Source of the DNA: Micrasema longulum
Lineage: Eukaryota; Arthropoda; Insecta; Trichoptera; Brachycentridae
Direction: 5' to 3'
DNA length: 64,000 nucleotides
NCBI GenBank assembly: GCA_022494885.1
Contig: JAGVSM010000178.1
Coordinates: forward strand, 1 to 64,000
Position numbers and translations under genes: made by a program. Under the pieces are notes generated by a model. It was not told the DNA's origin and searched no databases. It worked only from the letters and a program-made list of their open reading frames with translations. This document shows positions 1 through 13,400 of the stretch, piece after piece (position 1 is the first letter of the stretch; each line of letters begins with the position of its first letter).

Positions 1-324
1 AGTAATTTAATTGAATAAATTTTCAAAAAAATATTTATTGAGTTTGGGTATAGGAAAATCAGAAGAATTACTGAAACTCATTCATAAATATAAAAATATG
101 GATAACTAAACCTGTATAATAAATTCACTTGCTCGTGTTTTGCTATTATTCTGCACAGCATATAAAAATGTCTGCCTTAAAACAGTTTTGGCAGACTTTA
201 TATGTAAAGTGATCCAGAGAAATCTATTTTTTTTAAAAAGTAGTAAATAAAGGAATTGTTATGATGTTAATAAATCATTATTATTATGATTATTTATTTT
301 AAAACATGTTTTCACTCTAGAATA

Positions 325-465
325 TTTCATAGTCGGTGGACTGGCACCTGAAGCGTAAGACTGATCATCTTACCTCCATATATCAAAAATGATCAATATA
401 CGCTGTGTTTGGTGTAACAATGCAGTGCTTTATGCACCATTAGGGGCAGAAAGGGAATGATGATA
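325..465 (+). repeat. Fragment of tRNA-derived SINE-B body
   Basis: It shares the string 'cacctgaagcgtaagactgatcat' in pieces and the ending '...ccattaggggcagaaagg' with the copies at 61.9, 19.4, 39.3, 47.3 and 59.9 kb. The tRNA-like head is missing here. Confidence 0.6.
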
Positions 466-1272
466 ATTATTATGAACACTTGACAAACTTTGTTCGTTGT
501 ATATATATTTATTTAATTTATTAAGATCATTTTTAAATTGCTAGATTTCCATTCGTCCATGCACTTTTTAGCTGCAATAAGTCCGGTAATTTTGCTTCCA
601 TATATTTTTATTTTGTATGTTTTATAAGCTGATACAAAATTTTACATGAAAAATACATATTATGGCAAAAAGTACAAAAGAAAAAAACGAAACGAAATAC
701 CACACCAATATAGATACCTCTTGGGCTTGATGTGGAAGAATGTTATGTACTATCAAATTATTTTGTAAATATGGTCCGAGAGTTCCAACTAGCCATGCGC
801 TCTGTAGCTCTAGGACGTGTTACAAATGCAATTGATTAAAAAAATAGTAATTTAATGTTACAGTCAGTTTTTAAAATGTAAATGGGGGCTAAATTTCTTA
901 CCATATACGCGCTCTGTAACTGCAAGACGTGCTGTAAATCTAGCTACAGTCAGGTATGAAAATTCGAAGCGAAACTAGAATTCCAACTATCCATGTGCTG
1001 AGGTGTAAGAAGTATTCTGATATTGTGATCCAAAAAATACGAAAAATCATGGTAATAATAACCGTTTACGTCTGAAACAGCGATAATACGTAAATGTACC
1101 AGAAAAAGATTTAAATTTACGATATTTTTTAAGCTTACAATAAATTTATATGGGTTATCTTTTTTTTAACCTCTATCAATTAAAAGTTTACATGTTATGA
1201 ATGTAAAAAAAAAGATAAGATCCCTAAATTAACATAGATCCCATACTAAGCATGCCCTTTTGTTAATTTTAG

Positions 1273-1495
1273 GAACAGTACTCTTGGTCGGATAAGAACT
1301 CAAAGCTTCGATTCCATCCTCTCGGAACTAATGGAAAAATAGTCGAGGGAGAAGCGTTGTGTTGGGCCAGTAACAGAATTGGGAAACAAGATACGCCATG
1401 TGTCCTCAAGCTTACCTCCCCTCCTCCACCAGCCCCTAAAAACTGTGCCCTTCATAATCTAACAGCGTTTGATTTTAGCCTACTTTGTGACACAG
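1273..1495 (+). CDS. Receptor exon: end of last Ig domain and linker
   Basis: The acceptor is ttttag and the donor gtgagg. The exon has 74 codons plus one base, starting in phase 0. It contains the Ig F-strand motif ALCWASN, then a PPPPAP linker and the start of the FN3-like domain (NCALHNLT, a possible N-glycosylation site at the last four residues). Confidence 0.75.
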
Positions 1496-4400
1496 GTGAG
1501 GCCCTTTAAGAAATATTTACGATGCGAATGTTGATGGATGCAGAAATAGAGGAAGACCGAGAAAGACATGACATGACCAAATCCAACAAATACTTGAAGA
1601 TGGACATGTTAAAAGTCGGAATAATCGGCGCGCGTGCATGAGAAGATGTATGAATGTAGATTAAGCGAAATCTGTATGCTAAGATTGAGTAATCTGGCGT
1701 TCTATCCTCTCTGCCTATCCTTATGGGGAAACGGCGTGATGGTTTGTTGTTGTTGTCCTACGTATAATATCGTTACCCACAAAACGCGATTTTACAAGTG
1801 AAGGATTTAAATATATTTTTGTCCAGTATAAAACTAAATCTATATACACCGATTTTTTTAATATGAGCTTTTAAAAAAATATTTTGCAGCTTTTGTAAAA
1901 ATGCACACACGATATTTTACTTCGTTAAAGGCGTGAAGTAAAATATTGCATGAATGACTTAAAACATTTTACATCGTATAAATACGGATGTAAAATATGA
2001 AAATATGAAAAGAAAAAATGTATGGGTAACATACGATAACTATTTGATACTTACTAACGATATATGATATATAAACATCGTAAAAAGCACTAACAATAAT
2101 ATGCGTTACTATTCTGTATATTATTACAAACATAAAACAGAAGTATCGAAATCAAAAGATTATAATACAATTAATTGTTTTGTTATATCAAGCATTTTGC
2201 TCTCTTTCGCGGGCTATCGTTATTACCATTAATCTGTTGGAGTTTCAATTGTAGGTAGCGTAGAGTAAGTTTCTAAGGCAAAATCAAATTTTTGTACTCA
2301 TATATATTATGTCATAAGTGGGATTCATTTTACATAAAAATTTGAGAAAAAATGCTATTTAAAATTTAAAAATAATGCACGCGGCGGACGTCTATCTAGT
2401 CCGGAGAACACAATTGTAACTGATAATTACGCCGCTTTCGGTCATCTCTTTCGTCCCGCAAAAAGTATCGCAAGGGTTCATACAATAGTAAGCTTTCTAA
2501 AAAATATGACATACAATATACATCCCAAAAAAAACATAACTTATAGCAAAATATTATTTTTTCTTCGTAAGAATAAAAGATATGATAATATTTAAAAAAG
2601 TAATTTTAAAAAACTCATAATTAAACATTCATGGGTTACGATATTATACGTAAAAGAAGTCTATATGTAGGAATGAAAATGTATAGGGAGATATCTGAAA
2701 AAGAATTAAAGAAATATGAATGATATAATTAATATTTAAAGCACTAATTTTGTGGTCAAATATTTTACTAAATGCTATTAAATATTTGGATATAACCTCT
2801 TACCGACTTTTCTGTTTACCGGTTAGTTGGTTACAACCACTTACCGACTTTTCTTTGTCTACCGGTTTCGAGATGTACCCGTCTCTTCGTCAGGACACCA
2901 ATTAAGCCAACATGCAACACCTTCACCGTAGTTGTTGCACAAAAATATAAAACCAATTCTTATATGATATTTGAGCAATACTCAAACAACCTTTCAATAT
3001 AGCCCGTTATACGACGCTCCATTGTAATGGTCACCCTATACCTATTGAACTCACGCCCCTCCTTTCGTCCCCTCCTTCTTTTTTCAACATTTTCTCGTGT
3101 GCCATAAAATATTATCATAACCTAATCAGTGCATGTGTAAGGGTTGCTTATTAGAATGCATGTCGTGTTGGTTATGTTATATTTTTGTGCAACAACTATA
3201 GTGAACATATTACAACAGAGATGAAGAAATAGAAGTCTAGGCATCTACAGGGCTTATGACCTGTCTATGGCTGGTTTAAGTGGCCACTTTACACACTGTG
3301 TAACATTCACCATTTTGCCCATATTTGAACATCTATATTCCTTCAATTCTTTCATCTGTTGATTTTTGTGAAGTTAAAGAGCTGAAGTTTTTATTTACGC
3401 GGGTGAGATTCATCTAATTGAATTATTTCACATACATTAGGCAACGCCTGAAAATGATATTTTTTCTATTTCTATACTTCTTCATGGACCAGGTGAATTA
3501 TCAACAATATTTTTGTAGACAAGGACTGGATTCAACTCCCTTTATATTAACATATTACAACAGAGATGAAAAACATTTAAGTGAAGGTAATATAGGTTAT
3601 ACTGGTTTATCGGCCACTTAAACCAGCCATTGACAGGTCATAAGCCCTGTAAATGCCTAGACTTCTATTATTACCTTCACTTAAATGTTCTTCATCTCTG
3701 TTGTAATATGTTAATATAAACAGCTCCCTAGGGAGTTAAATCCAGTCCTTGTCTCCAAAAATTTTGACAAATTCAAAATATTGTTAACTATAGTGAAGGT
3801 GTATAGTAGGTTTTGCATGTTGGTTTAGTTGGTGTCCTGACGAAGAGATAGGTACGTCTGGAAACCGGTAGAAATAGAAAATCGGTAGGTGGTTATATAC
3901 AAATATTTCATAACATTTAGAATATAAACGAATTTAAGAATTGATGTTCGATGTATTAATTTAGATGCTCAATGTGTCTGTTGTATAAATAACTCAAATA
4001 TTAAGTAATCAAATAAATTTAATGTATTTTAGGAAACAACAACGGTTACTCCAAATCGTACGAGTTGACTGTGCAGCTCTCTTCAAACGGGGAACTTTTA
4101 GCGAATTTGACAACCAACCAGCCAATGTTCAGAGTTGGAGGTCTACCCGGGGGGAAGGAACTTAGACTGCTGCTGTATACTGTCGGACCTCATAAACGAT
4201 CCACCCCAGTGGAGCTTTTCATCATCATGCCACATCCACCAAAGACTTTCAAGGGTAAATAAACATATTCCAAATTAATTTATTTTATTTATTTAAATTT
4301 TTATTCCAGTAAAATGGCTATAAAGTGCAGAGCCAATTCTACCATATGAACATATAAACATGAACATAAATATAAATATAAACAAAAATATAACAATAAA

Positions 4401-7400
4401 CATAAATATAACAATAAACATAAATATAATAATAAATATAAAATAAAATAGATTATATTGCAGCACTTATGGTGGTCTTAACATATCGCGCCATCGCTTC
4501 AACAACGGTGATTGGATCCACTCTGCAGTGGCTTGGAGAATTTCGTTATTAGATTTTTTTAGGCGTTCCCATAGGCTCCAGGCTCTTTGGCGAAGCAGGG
4601 CAGCGAAGGTGTTTATTCGTCCAGCTGTAAACATTTCAGAGGCACTGCAGTACCTGGGCAATCCGAGTAATTGTCGGTATGAGTTGTTATATGTGATCCT
4701 TAATTTGTTCCACGCTCCTTGCGTATAGTTGTTCCAAAGTTCACCTGTATACATGGACGTCAAATACGAAGTAAATATGATTTTTTTCACTTCGTTACTG
4801 CATTGAAAGAAGCGTCTCGCTAGCATAGAGGCCCTGACATTAATGGCTCTTCTCTGTCTCTCTATGTCCTGATCGTCTTTACAATTATCAGTCAGTATGT
4901 GCCCTAGATATTTGACTTTTGCAGTTACCATTAAACTGTTGTTGTCTAGGAATACAGGTGGTGATGGGTGCACGAACTCAGAAGTGACGTCTTGTGTTTA
5001 AATATAAGTACGGCAGATTTTTTTGCATTGTATATCATATTGTGGTCAATTGCATATTTTTCGCAAATATTGAGCAACAATCTCATACTATTAATAGATG
5101 GAGTCAATAATACCATATCATCTGCATAACTAATATTGTTAGCGCAGTCGCCGTTAACATGACATCCGACTTTGGATAAATTAAGAAGCACGGTGAGATC
5201 ATCCATTTATAAATTAAAAAGTGCCGGAGACAGACAACCTCCTTGTCGGACTCCACATTTCAAATAAAAAGGCGAAGATGTAGCATCTCCCCATTTTACA
5301 ATATTTTCCTGTTGTGTGTGCCAGGCTGCCAACGTATTAATAATACAAGATGGAATTCCTTTCTTCTCCATTTTATTCCATAATATTTTATGATTTACGC
5401 GGTCAAATGCTTTACTCAAATCCAGAAAGCATGCGTATGTATTTGTTTTTCTTGATTTATAGTAGGCCACTGTTTGTTTTAAGGCAAATATTGCCATATC
5501 TGTTGACAAAGCTGCTTTAAATCCGAATTGGTTTCCGCAAGTATTTAATTTCTCCGAAATAATTCTTAACACCAATTTTTTGAAGATTCTGGATATCATG
5601 GTTGTTAGTGATATTGGCCTGTAATTTTGTTTTTCCGACAAGTTTACCTGCCCAGATTTAACTAAAGGTATCACCAATGTTTTTGTCATATCTCTCGGTA
5701 GGTGTGTATGGTTTAGTATCGCCGTAAAAAGAACACAAAGATATTGTGATATGTTTGAGCCGGCGTAACGTATATGTTCTATTTTGATACCGTCGTGTCC
5801 AGCAGTTTTTCCTGGTGAAATTTGTTTTATGGCAACATCAATGTCTTTACTATTGATTGCAGCGAGGCTACCAAATTTAGCTGACAGATAAATCGAGTCT
5901 GGTTTTGTATTATCATTACAGCCGGAAGTTTCAGAGAAGTATTCTCTGAATAAACCGGCTATAATTCCATCACCAGTAGTTCCGTTAACACAAAGAGGCA
6001 TTTTTGTTTTATTGTTAAGTATTGCTGATGATTTTCTCCAAAACTTTTTGAAATCTTTATTTTGTAAGGCAATTGTCATACTGTCCATTTGAATTTGATT
6101 AGAGTTACGTTGGCATTGTTTGAGAGATTTTTTAAATATTTTTTTTTAATCTTTTTCTGGATTCGAAAATTTCTCCTGATCTTGGTTTTCCTGCTTCTAT
6201 CCATTTAATGCACTTCTAGATTCTGAGTAGTCATTTGAAACTCTGTCGTTCCATCCCGGGACTATGTACCTCGGTTGATTGACACGGTCCCTTTTGAATG
6301 CTGTTGTCGCCGCCTCGCGAACCGCTTTTATAATATTTGTATACAGTATATCAATATCATTTTTATGTGAAAAATCTTCACATTGATCACAACATAACGT
6401 GATCGAATGAGGGATTATAATATTTTTTATAGTAATATCTGCAAGACGTGTATAATTTTCAATGTTTTGAATTGATCTTGGATTCCAACTGGCAGGATCT
6501 CTCGGGTTTGTAGTTCTATCTTGTATACTAGGAAGCTTGCTTACGTCTAGACTAACCTCTATAGGCAGATGGTCCGACCAAACTACATCGTATATGACTT
6601 TAATTTCCCTTATTGGTATATTAAGACTTTCCTTTATAATACAATGATCAAGCCAACTGGTAGTTCCATGAGCATCACTCACATAGGTAAATGAATCCAC
6701 AGGTAGACGTTGCATATCAAGGCATATAAAATGTTCATCTGAGCAGAATGCATTCAGTTCTCTCCCAAATAGTGTTCTCGGGTCTGCGTTGAAGTCCCCT
6801 AGAATCATAGTATTTGTAGCATTCTTTTCGTTCGTAATAGCATTGAGTTTTCCCAAGCATATTGAAAATTCTGGTAAATTGTCCGGGGAATTGGTAGGCA
6901 TATATACTGTCATTACAAGTAGTGTCCCACTTATGGTTTCGATTTCTATCGCTGCTATTCTCGGGTCATCTGTATCTACAATTGAAACCTTTAAAAAATT
7001 ATTCCAAAGGATCCCCACCCCACCATAGGGTCGTCCAACTAATGGTCCATTAGATAAGTCAACAGCTGATGTCCCAAAACTCGAAAATTTCGGATGAATA
7101 TTTGACAGGTAATTGATATCAGAAGGAAGAAGCCAGGTTTCTTGTAGTAAAATAACATCGTATTCGTTGCAAATGTCTTTTATATATTTCTCAGAACGGC
7201 GTATTGAACGACAGTTAAATGATATTATTTTTAATGCTTTATTCATGACTATTTTTATGGTTTTCTTCAGTTTTCTGCGGAATACGGAAGAAATATTTCC
7301 GAACTATTGAGAATTTCGGCCATATCTTTCCGTCCATTATTTGTTCATATTTAGTTTCGGGAACTCCTACTTTGAATGCTTTATATTCTCCTGATTTTGT

Positions 7401-10400
7401 GGAAAGTTCGTATGCAACAGCGTCAATATTGTGTGATTTCAAATGGTTTTTTATCTCATCGCAAGTTGTTTCTTTATTTAAACGCGTTACTAAAACATAT
7501 TTAGTTCTTTGAACTGCTGATATGTTAGTCGTTTCATCAGATCCCATCACTTGATTTCTTCTCAAATTATTAAATATTCTTTTTTTCTTTTTTACTTCCG
7601 TCCATTTATTATTTGAATTAACTGTTGTATTTTCGCTTGTGGATGCACTTGCGACATCTGCAAATGATTTAGGTAACTTTTTAGTCTGCTTACTAGTGTC
7701 GTTTTCAATAGGTATTGATATTAGATTAAGGTTAAAATTTTTATCCATAGATGGATTTACATCCAAATCGGTTGACATGTTTTTTAAATTATTATTGTTA
7801 ACAATAATTTTCGATTTAGTTTTTTCATCAAACTTATGTTTTAGTTCGTTAACTTCATTTCGCAAAGATGAGTGCTCTTCGATTGTAGCGTAATTTTTAA
7901 GGGCATTTTGTAAACTGAGCTTATGAACTTCGTTTTTTAAGTTTATGATATCTTTCAAAAGTGACGATACATCAACGTGATCAAAAGTGACAGGTGGAAG
8001 TTTGTTTATGTTCAATACGGCAAACTTTGGAATATTTGTTGGATCCACTTCTTTAAAAGTTTTGATAATGTCCACAATCATTCTACGTTTTTTTCCATCT
8101 CCAACTCGCCTGGTAAGTAGATTATTATTTACGTACTTGGTTAGCAGAATCTTCGCTTGTTCGATTTCTTCGTCACTAAAATGACTTTCCGATATTTGTG
8201 TTATACTGACTTCGTCCATAATGTCAATTTTTTGCTGAATAAAGGCTAAAGCCTCGTTAATTACAATTCCACAATTGCACCGGTCATTTACGTTCATTTT
8301 GTTTTGTATTTTTACACTTTTTCGCGGAACGGTTTAAAAGGTTGACATTTGCGCGCGCATATATATACATTTTTATGATATTACATACATTTTTATAAAT
8401 TAAATTAATATGAAAATAAAACTTTTTTATTAGTTACAAAACTTAATTATTTTACAATAACACTACTACAGTTTCGGGAGAGCACTCCCCCCTTCGACGG
8501 GCGATATAAAACTATTTTTCTATTTTCATTTTAAAAAAAATATTATATCACCTGTCGTTGGGAGTGCTCTCCCGAAACTGTAGTAGTGCTCTTGTAAAAT
8601 AATACACTAGGGAAATATCACTTTTTTTTACATTTTTAAAGTAATTAAGGTCTATTAAATACTGTCCAGTAAAAAAATATATAATTATTAGTAGCATAAA
8701 AAATACTTTTAAATTTGTAATTTGTAATTCCCGCAAAAACGGTCATTTCATTGGCCACGCCCCAAATACGTCACGATTCATGTTTATTTGTTCCTTGCCA
8801 TTGAAATTTTTTTAGAACAATATCACGAATGTTGGCGTCACAAAAACCGAGGCCAAACACGTCGCGTTTTTCTACGAACGTATTTTTATTGCATTTCTTT
8901 TTTACATTTATGTACTAACACATTTCTCCACAATATCCATATTGATTTTGAAAATACAATTAATTATTCTAAATTTATTTAATATATTTTTATCGGTATT
9001 CGTAATATGTGATATTTCCCTATTGTACAACACTAATAACAAAGTTTTATTTTCATAATAATTTATAATAAAGTGTTACGAAGAGAATGCCGATTCAATT
9101 GATAGTATTATATTTTTAATTCCCTAACAGTGTTAAGTACTGAATTTACATTTTTTTTATTATTGCAACTCGTTTAAGAATAAATATCCCGTTCCTACCT
9201 ACATCCTTCCTTATTCAAAATTGTTGTTGTTCTGTCGTCCTGTGAGCAAGTCACGTTGTGCAAAATGTCACTCTGATAAGTCTTTATCATTGAAATATTA
9301 ATACATAGACGTGCCTTTTAGAGTAAAATATTTTTAAAGGTAGTGACACGAAAATGTACCCATAGTTACCGGTTTATTTATACCAATAGCTCAATCACAC
9401 ATGACTATCGACATGCGCCGTGATAAAAATTTCTCACCGTGGTTGTTTATCGTATTCACAATCACAATGCAACATCCGTGAACACCTAATATAAATGTCA
9501 AAATATTTACGTCTCGCGACGTATAATCCTGCTGCGCAATCACATATTTTAATTTCACCGGTGTAAATATGAAAAATATTCCAAAACTGCTATTTTCATT
9601 TATTATTTATCATGCAATTTATTTCATTTAGCCGGCGGTTGGCAAGCCAAACGTCAAAAAAAGCTGCTTTCTACTATTAAATGTAATTTATTTTTCACTT
9701 TTTTGTACTAGATACTCCTTACTATTTGCAAATGCAATATATTATATTATTTTTTAAAGTAAACGCCAATTTTTCGCCAGTGAACTGTATTTATTTACGA
9801 TGAAAACAAAAATCAAACCGTCACGAGCGTTGACTTAGAGATTACACACGCGTTGACTTATGACTGCGATAACTTAAGTATGTTCATTATTCATTGTGAT
9901 CGCTCAAATACTTAGCATGTTTTTAAGCACGTCGATAGTTATTTGTGATCGAGCTACAGGGCTGCAGTCAAATATAATATTACAAAAAATGAGGATAATC
10001 ATTTTGGGTGTTTAAAAAAGTTTGTATTTTAATGTTAACAATCAACATTAGATTTTGTTGGATCCCAATCAGATTCTTTCCTTAAATTCCTTATAATTAT
10101 GGTTGATTCGGAAAAACTTGAGACGTAATTTAAAGTACATTTTTTTTATACATTTTAGAGATACTTCGCCGTACAATTAAATTCAATGCTCTAATTTTTA
10201 CAGCATGAAAAAGATAATTTTTTGTATCCAATTTTCCGTAGCACTGAACTTGCTCATTGGAGTGCCGATGCAGTGCCTTACATGGAGAAATGATGTAGAC
10301 GACGATCTTCTATTGTGAATCAGAATTACTATGTAATATTATATAAACTCTGTACCAATATTTTATTTATGGTAATTGTTTTTATTTTCAGGAAACTATA

Positions 10401-13400
10401 GCTCCCTTCAAACAGTGTTACTCTTTGGAATAACGCTGGCAGCATTTTCGATCTTCTATTGTGAATCAGAATTACTATGTAATATTATACAAACTCTGTA
10501 CCAATATTTTATTTATGCTTATTGTTTTTATTTTCAGGAAACTATAGCTCCCTTCAAACAGTGTTACTCTTTGGAATAACGCTGGCAGCATTTTCCCTTT
10601 TTGCGGCTGCCATCGTCTTTATAAAATTCAAAAATAAGATATTCAAACAGCTTCACGGTGAGTGTAGATGAAAGTATTCTTTAGAATGCCATTCGCAATA
10701 ATTATTTGGTCATTTCAATTTATTAGTTTCACATTCGATTAGTTTTTAAGCTTAATATTTAGTCACGGATCTCATGAATGGCGGAAGGGAGGTTAATGAT
10801 TGCTTGGGTTCCGTCATACTGTGGAATCTCGGGGGAAAACATGGATGATGAAGTTGCGAGAGGGGCCTTGCTCAATGGAAGCCCCCCCTTGAATTTCAAT
10901 ATACAAAATTGCGATCAATCCAGTCATATAAAAAAATACAGTTCAGTTGGATGGGATCAGTTTTGGCAAACCTCAAATTCAAACAAGGGAATTCAATAAA
11001 AAAATATATTAAATTTCATCCGACTCTCTCCCTGGGATCATGCCTTTAATGTATAAAAGAATTGTCTGCAATATTATCAGACTGGGGATTGGCCAATTTA
11101 TTATAAATAAACATTTGTTTAAAATCAAGATCACAGATAATCCTGGGGTGCTATTCTGAACCGATCTCGTGGCACAAGAAAACAGTTTTTCTTATGTATT
11201 TTGTATGTACGATATAATACGGCCGCGAGAGCGTTTGGAATACCACCCCCAGGTGGGAGTGCGGGCTTGACGAGGAATGCAAAGAATGTTGTTCGGATTC
11301 GGGATGCATATCCTTTGTACTCTAAACTAAACCTTACCCTTCCTTTAAATTCATCTCATGTCTTGTCAGTCTTATCCCCGGGAGTAGTTTTGCACTTGCC
11401 TAATTTATTGTTTTAAATTATATAAATTTTTCAACTGAAATATATTTATTTTTTAATAACGTTTAAAGCACATGGCACAAATTATCCTTGGTAGAATGGG
11501 TTGCCTTAACCAATTTATTAAAAAAATAGTCGCGGTGAATTAATCAATGATAATGAAATAATAATTATTGATTATGTATTATGTTCAGATTGAACAACAT
11601 GAATCCCTTTTATAAAAAAGTAAACCTTTTATTAAGTTATTGTCGATTTTCAGGGGATTATAAATCTTCGAGACAAGCAGGAACTGGATTAAGAGAAGAA
11701 GAGTGTTCCACAGTAGTTCACGAAGACAGAAATCCTGATGTCGTTCCACTCAACAAGGGTATGTTATTTAATTAATTATCGATATCAATACGAAAAATAT
11801 TGCAATCAAAATTCAATTTTTTTGAGAAGAGTTGGAAGATTTGTTGATAAGGATTCATGCAAAATTATTTATAACACAATTATTGAACCACACATTAACT
11901 ACTGTAGAGGCATATTATTTTTATCAAACCAAAAAAATTTAAACAAACTAACCGTATTACAAAACAAAGCCTATAGAATTATTTTGAAAAAAAAAACAAT
12001 ACACAAGTGTAAATTCGATCTTAAATTAATTAAAAGTGTTAGTACATAAGCAAAGAATATTTAATAATACGATGATATTTGTGTACAATATAATTAATTT
12101 TTAAAAACACAGAATTTTGGAAAAAAAATATCAACGCCGACATAAACATGATCACAATAGCAGAGAAAGGGTAAAAGTCAGGCTCCCATTCAGAAAAAAA
12201 GCGAAGTCACAAAACTCTGTTTTATATAAGGCAGTAAAAAAATATTACATGGAAGAAAACATTTATGAAGAAAAAAATAACAAAATTCAAACAAAAGGAT
12301 AAAAAATATGTGTTTAACAACTTATAAATAAAATATATGTACATTCGAGCTAAACCAAGAAGTTTCATTGATAAGGTTATCTTTGTATGTTTTTTGAATC
12401 TTTAGTTTTGGTGTACCACGAATTTTCCTTACGATCAAAAGTGCTCCTTGACTTCAAAAGGGTTCAGAACCACTGCATCATTGGGTAATGATGAATAGGG
12501 ATGTTTAGTGGTATGATCACTTCTAAGTTACGAATTACTTTCAGCAGAACAGAATGGAATAGCCCAAATGCGCGCTGAAGAGGAGTGGGAAGTGGCAGCG
12601 AGAAGTCCCCGACTTGCTCAGGATACTTCTCCGAAAACTGAGACATCCGTGAGTATCCAAATCGCGAGTTTTTATGACCATATTAGAGAATTTGTTTTAC
12701 AATTCTAATTCGACAATACATTTTATCTTTGAGAGCTTAATAATATGCTCTTCCAAACCATTTAGCACTCTCGGTGCGATAAAGGAGATGTGCCTCCAAC
12801 CAAAGGCGTGTGGGTTTTGGGTATTTTTAAATGAGCATCAAAAGAACAAGTGGTAAAGGTTGTGTACAACGTACAGTTTGATGTATCATTGAAAATAAAA
12901 ATTTTCGCTCTACTTGTAGATATTTTGATACTGTATTTGGTTTGTATATATTCTTTTATTCGATTACAAGCCTTCAGAATCGAATGTCAAGTGGACGAAA
13001 GTGAGCATTTTCGACGCCTGTTTCTGTTCGAGAGAATAAAGAAAAAAACAAATATGAAGACTACATTATAGACTAATTTGTTGTAAAATAATGAAGCCTT
13101 CAAAGCTGATTAGAAATCAAATACAACAATACATGTAAATTAAAAGCACACACAATATCTACAGAGCAGAAAATTTTCTTTCGAATGACACATAACCTTT
13201 ACCCATAGAATTAAGAATAGTCCAGAAGGAGCGTAGAATCATATTTGAATACATCAGACTGTGTCTAAAAATTCCCCCACTATTCCCCACTTTCGCCGCG
13301 CGCATTCACAATTCCTCTTTCTTCTCTAACTTATAAAGTGTCCATGCGGCTCGACTGTGGAATCATCTCCCATCCACCATCAAAGATGTTACTACATCAT

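Larger units (their letters stand above)
2775..3915 (+). repeat. Foldback element with Penelope-type arms and hammerhead motifs
   Basis: The left arm (about 2775-2940) and right arm (about 3787-3915) are inverted copies sharing ACCGGTTTC, the CTTCGTCAGGACACCAAT string and flanking sequence. Inside lies a second inverted pair (about 3231-3313 and 3596-3665) of the 'gcttatgacctgtcat' repeat. Each outer arm carries a hammerhead-like core. There is no coding sequence. Such ribozymes are known from Penelope-like retroelement terminal repeats; assignment to that class is inferred from the ribozyme alone. Confidence 0.65.
4443..8335 (-). mobile_element. Nearly full-length two-ORF non-LTR retrotransposon (LINE)
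   Basis: ORF1 is followed by ORF2 with an apurinic-type endonuclease, a reverse transcriptase and a C-terminal region, all on the minus strand, with 5' sequence to about 8335 and a short 3' tail. It resembles the CR1/jockey superfamily; I cannot name the clade. ORF1 is intact. ORF2 has one nonsense codon, a pair of compensating frameshifts after the endonuclease, and one frameshift near the end, so the copy is recent but probably dead. It lies in a receptor intron, antisense to the gene. Confidence 0.9.
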
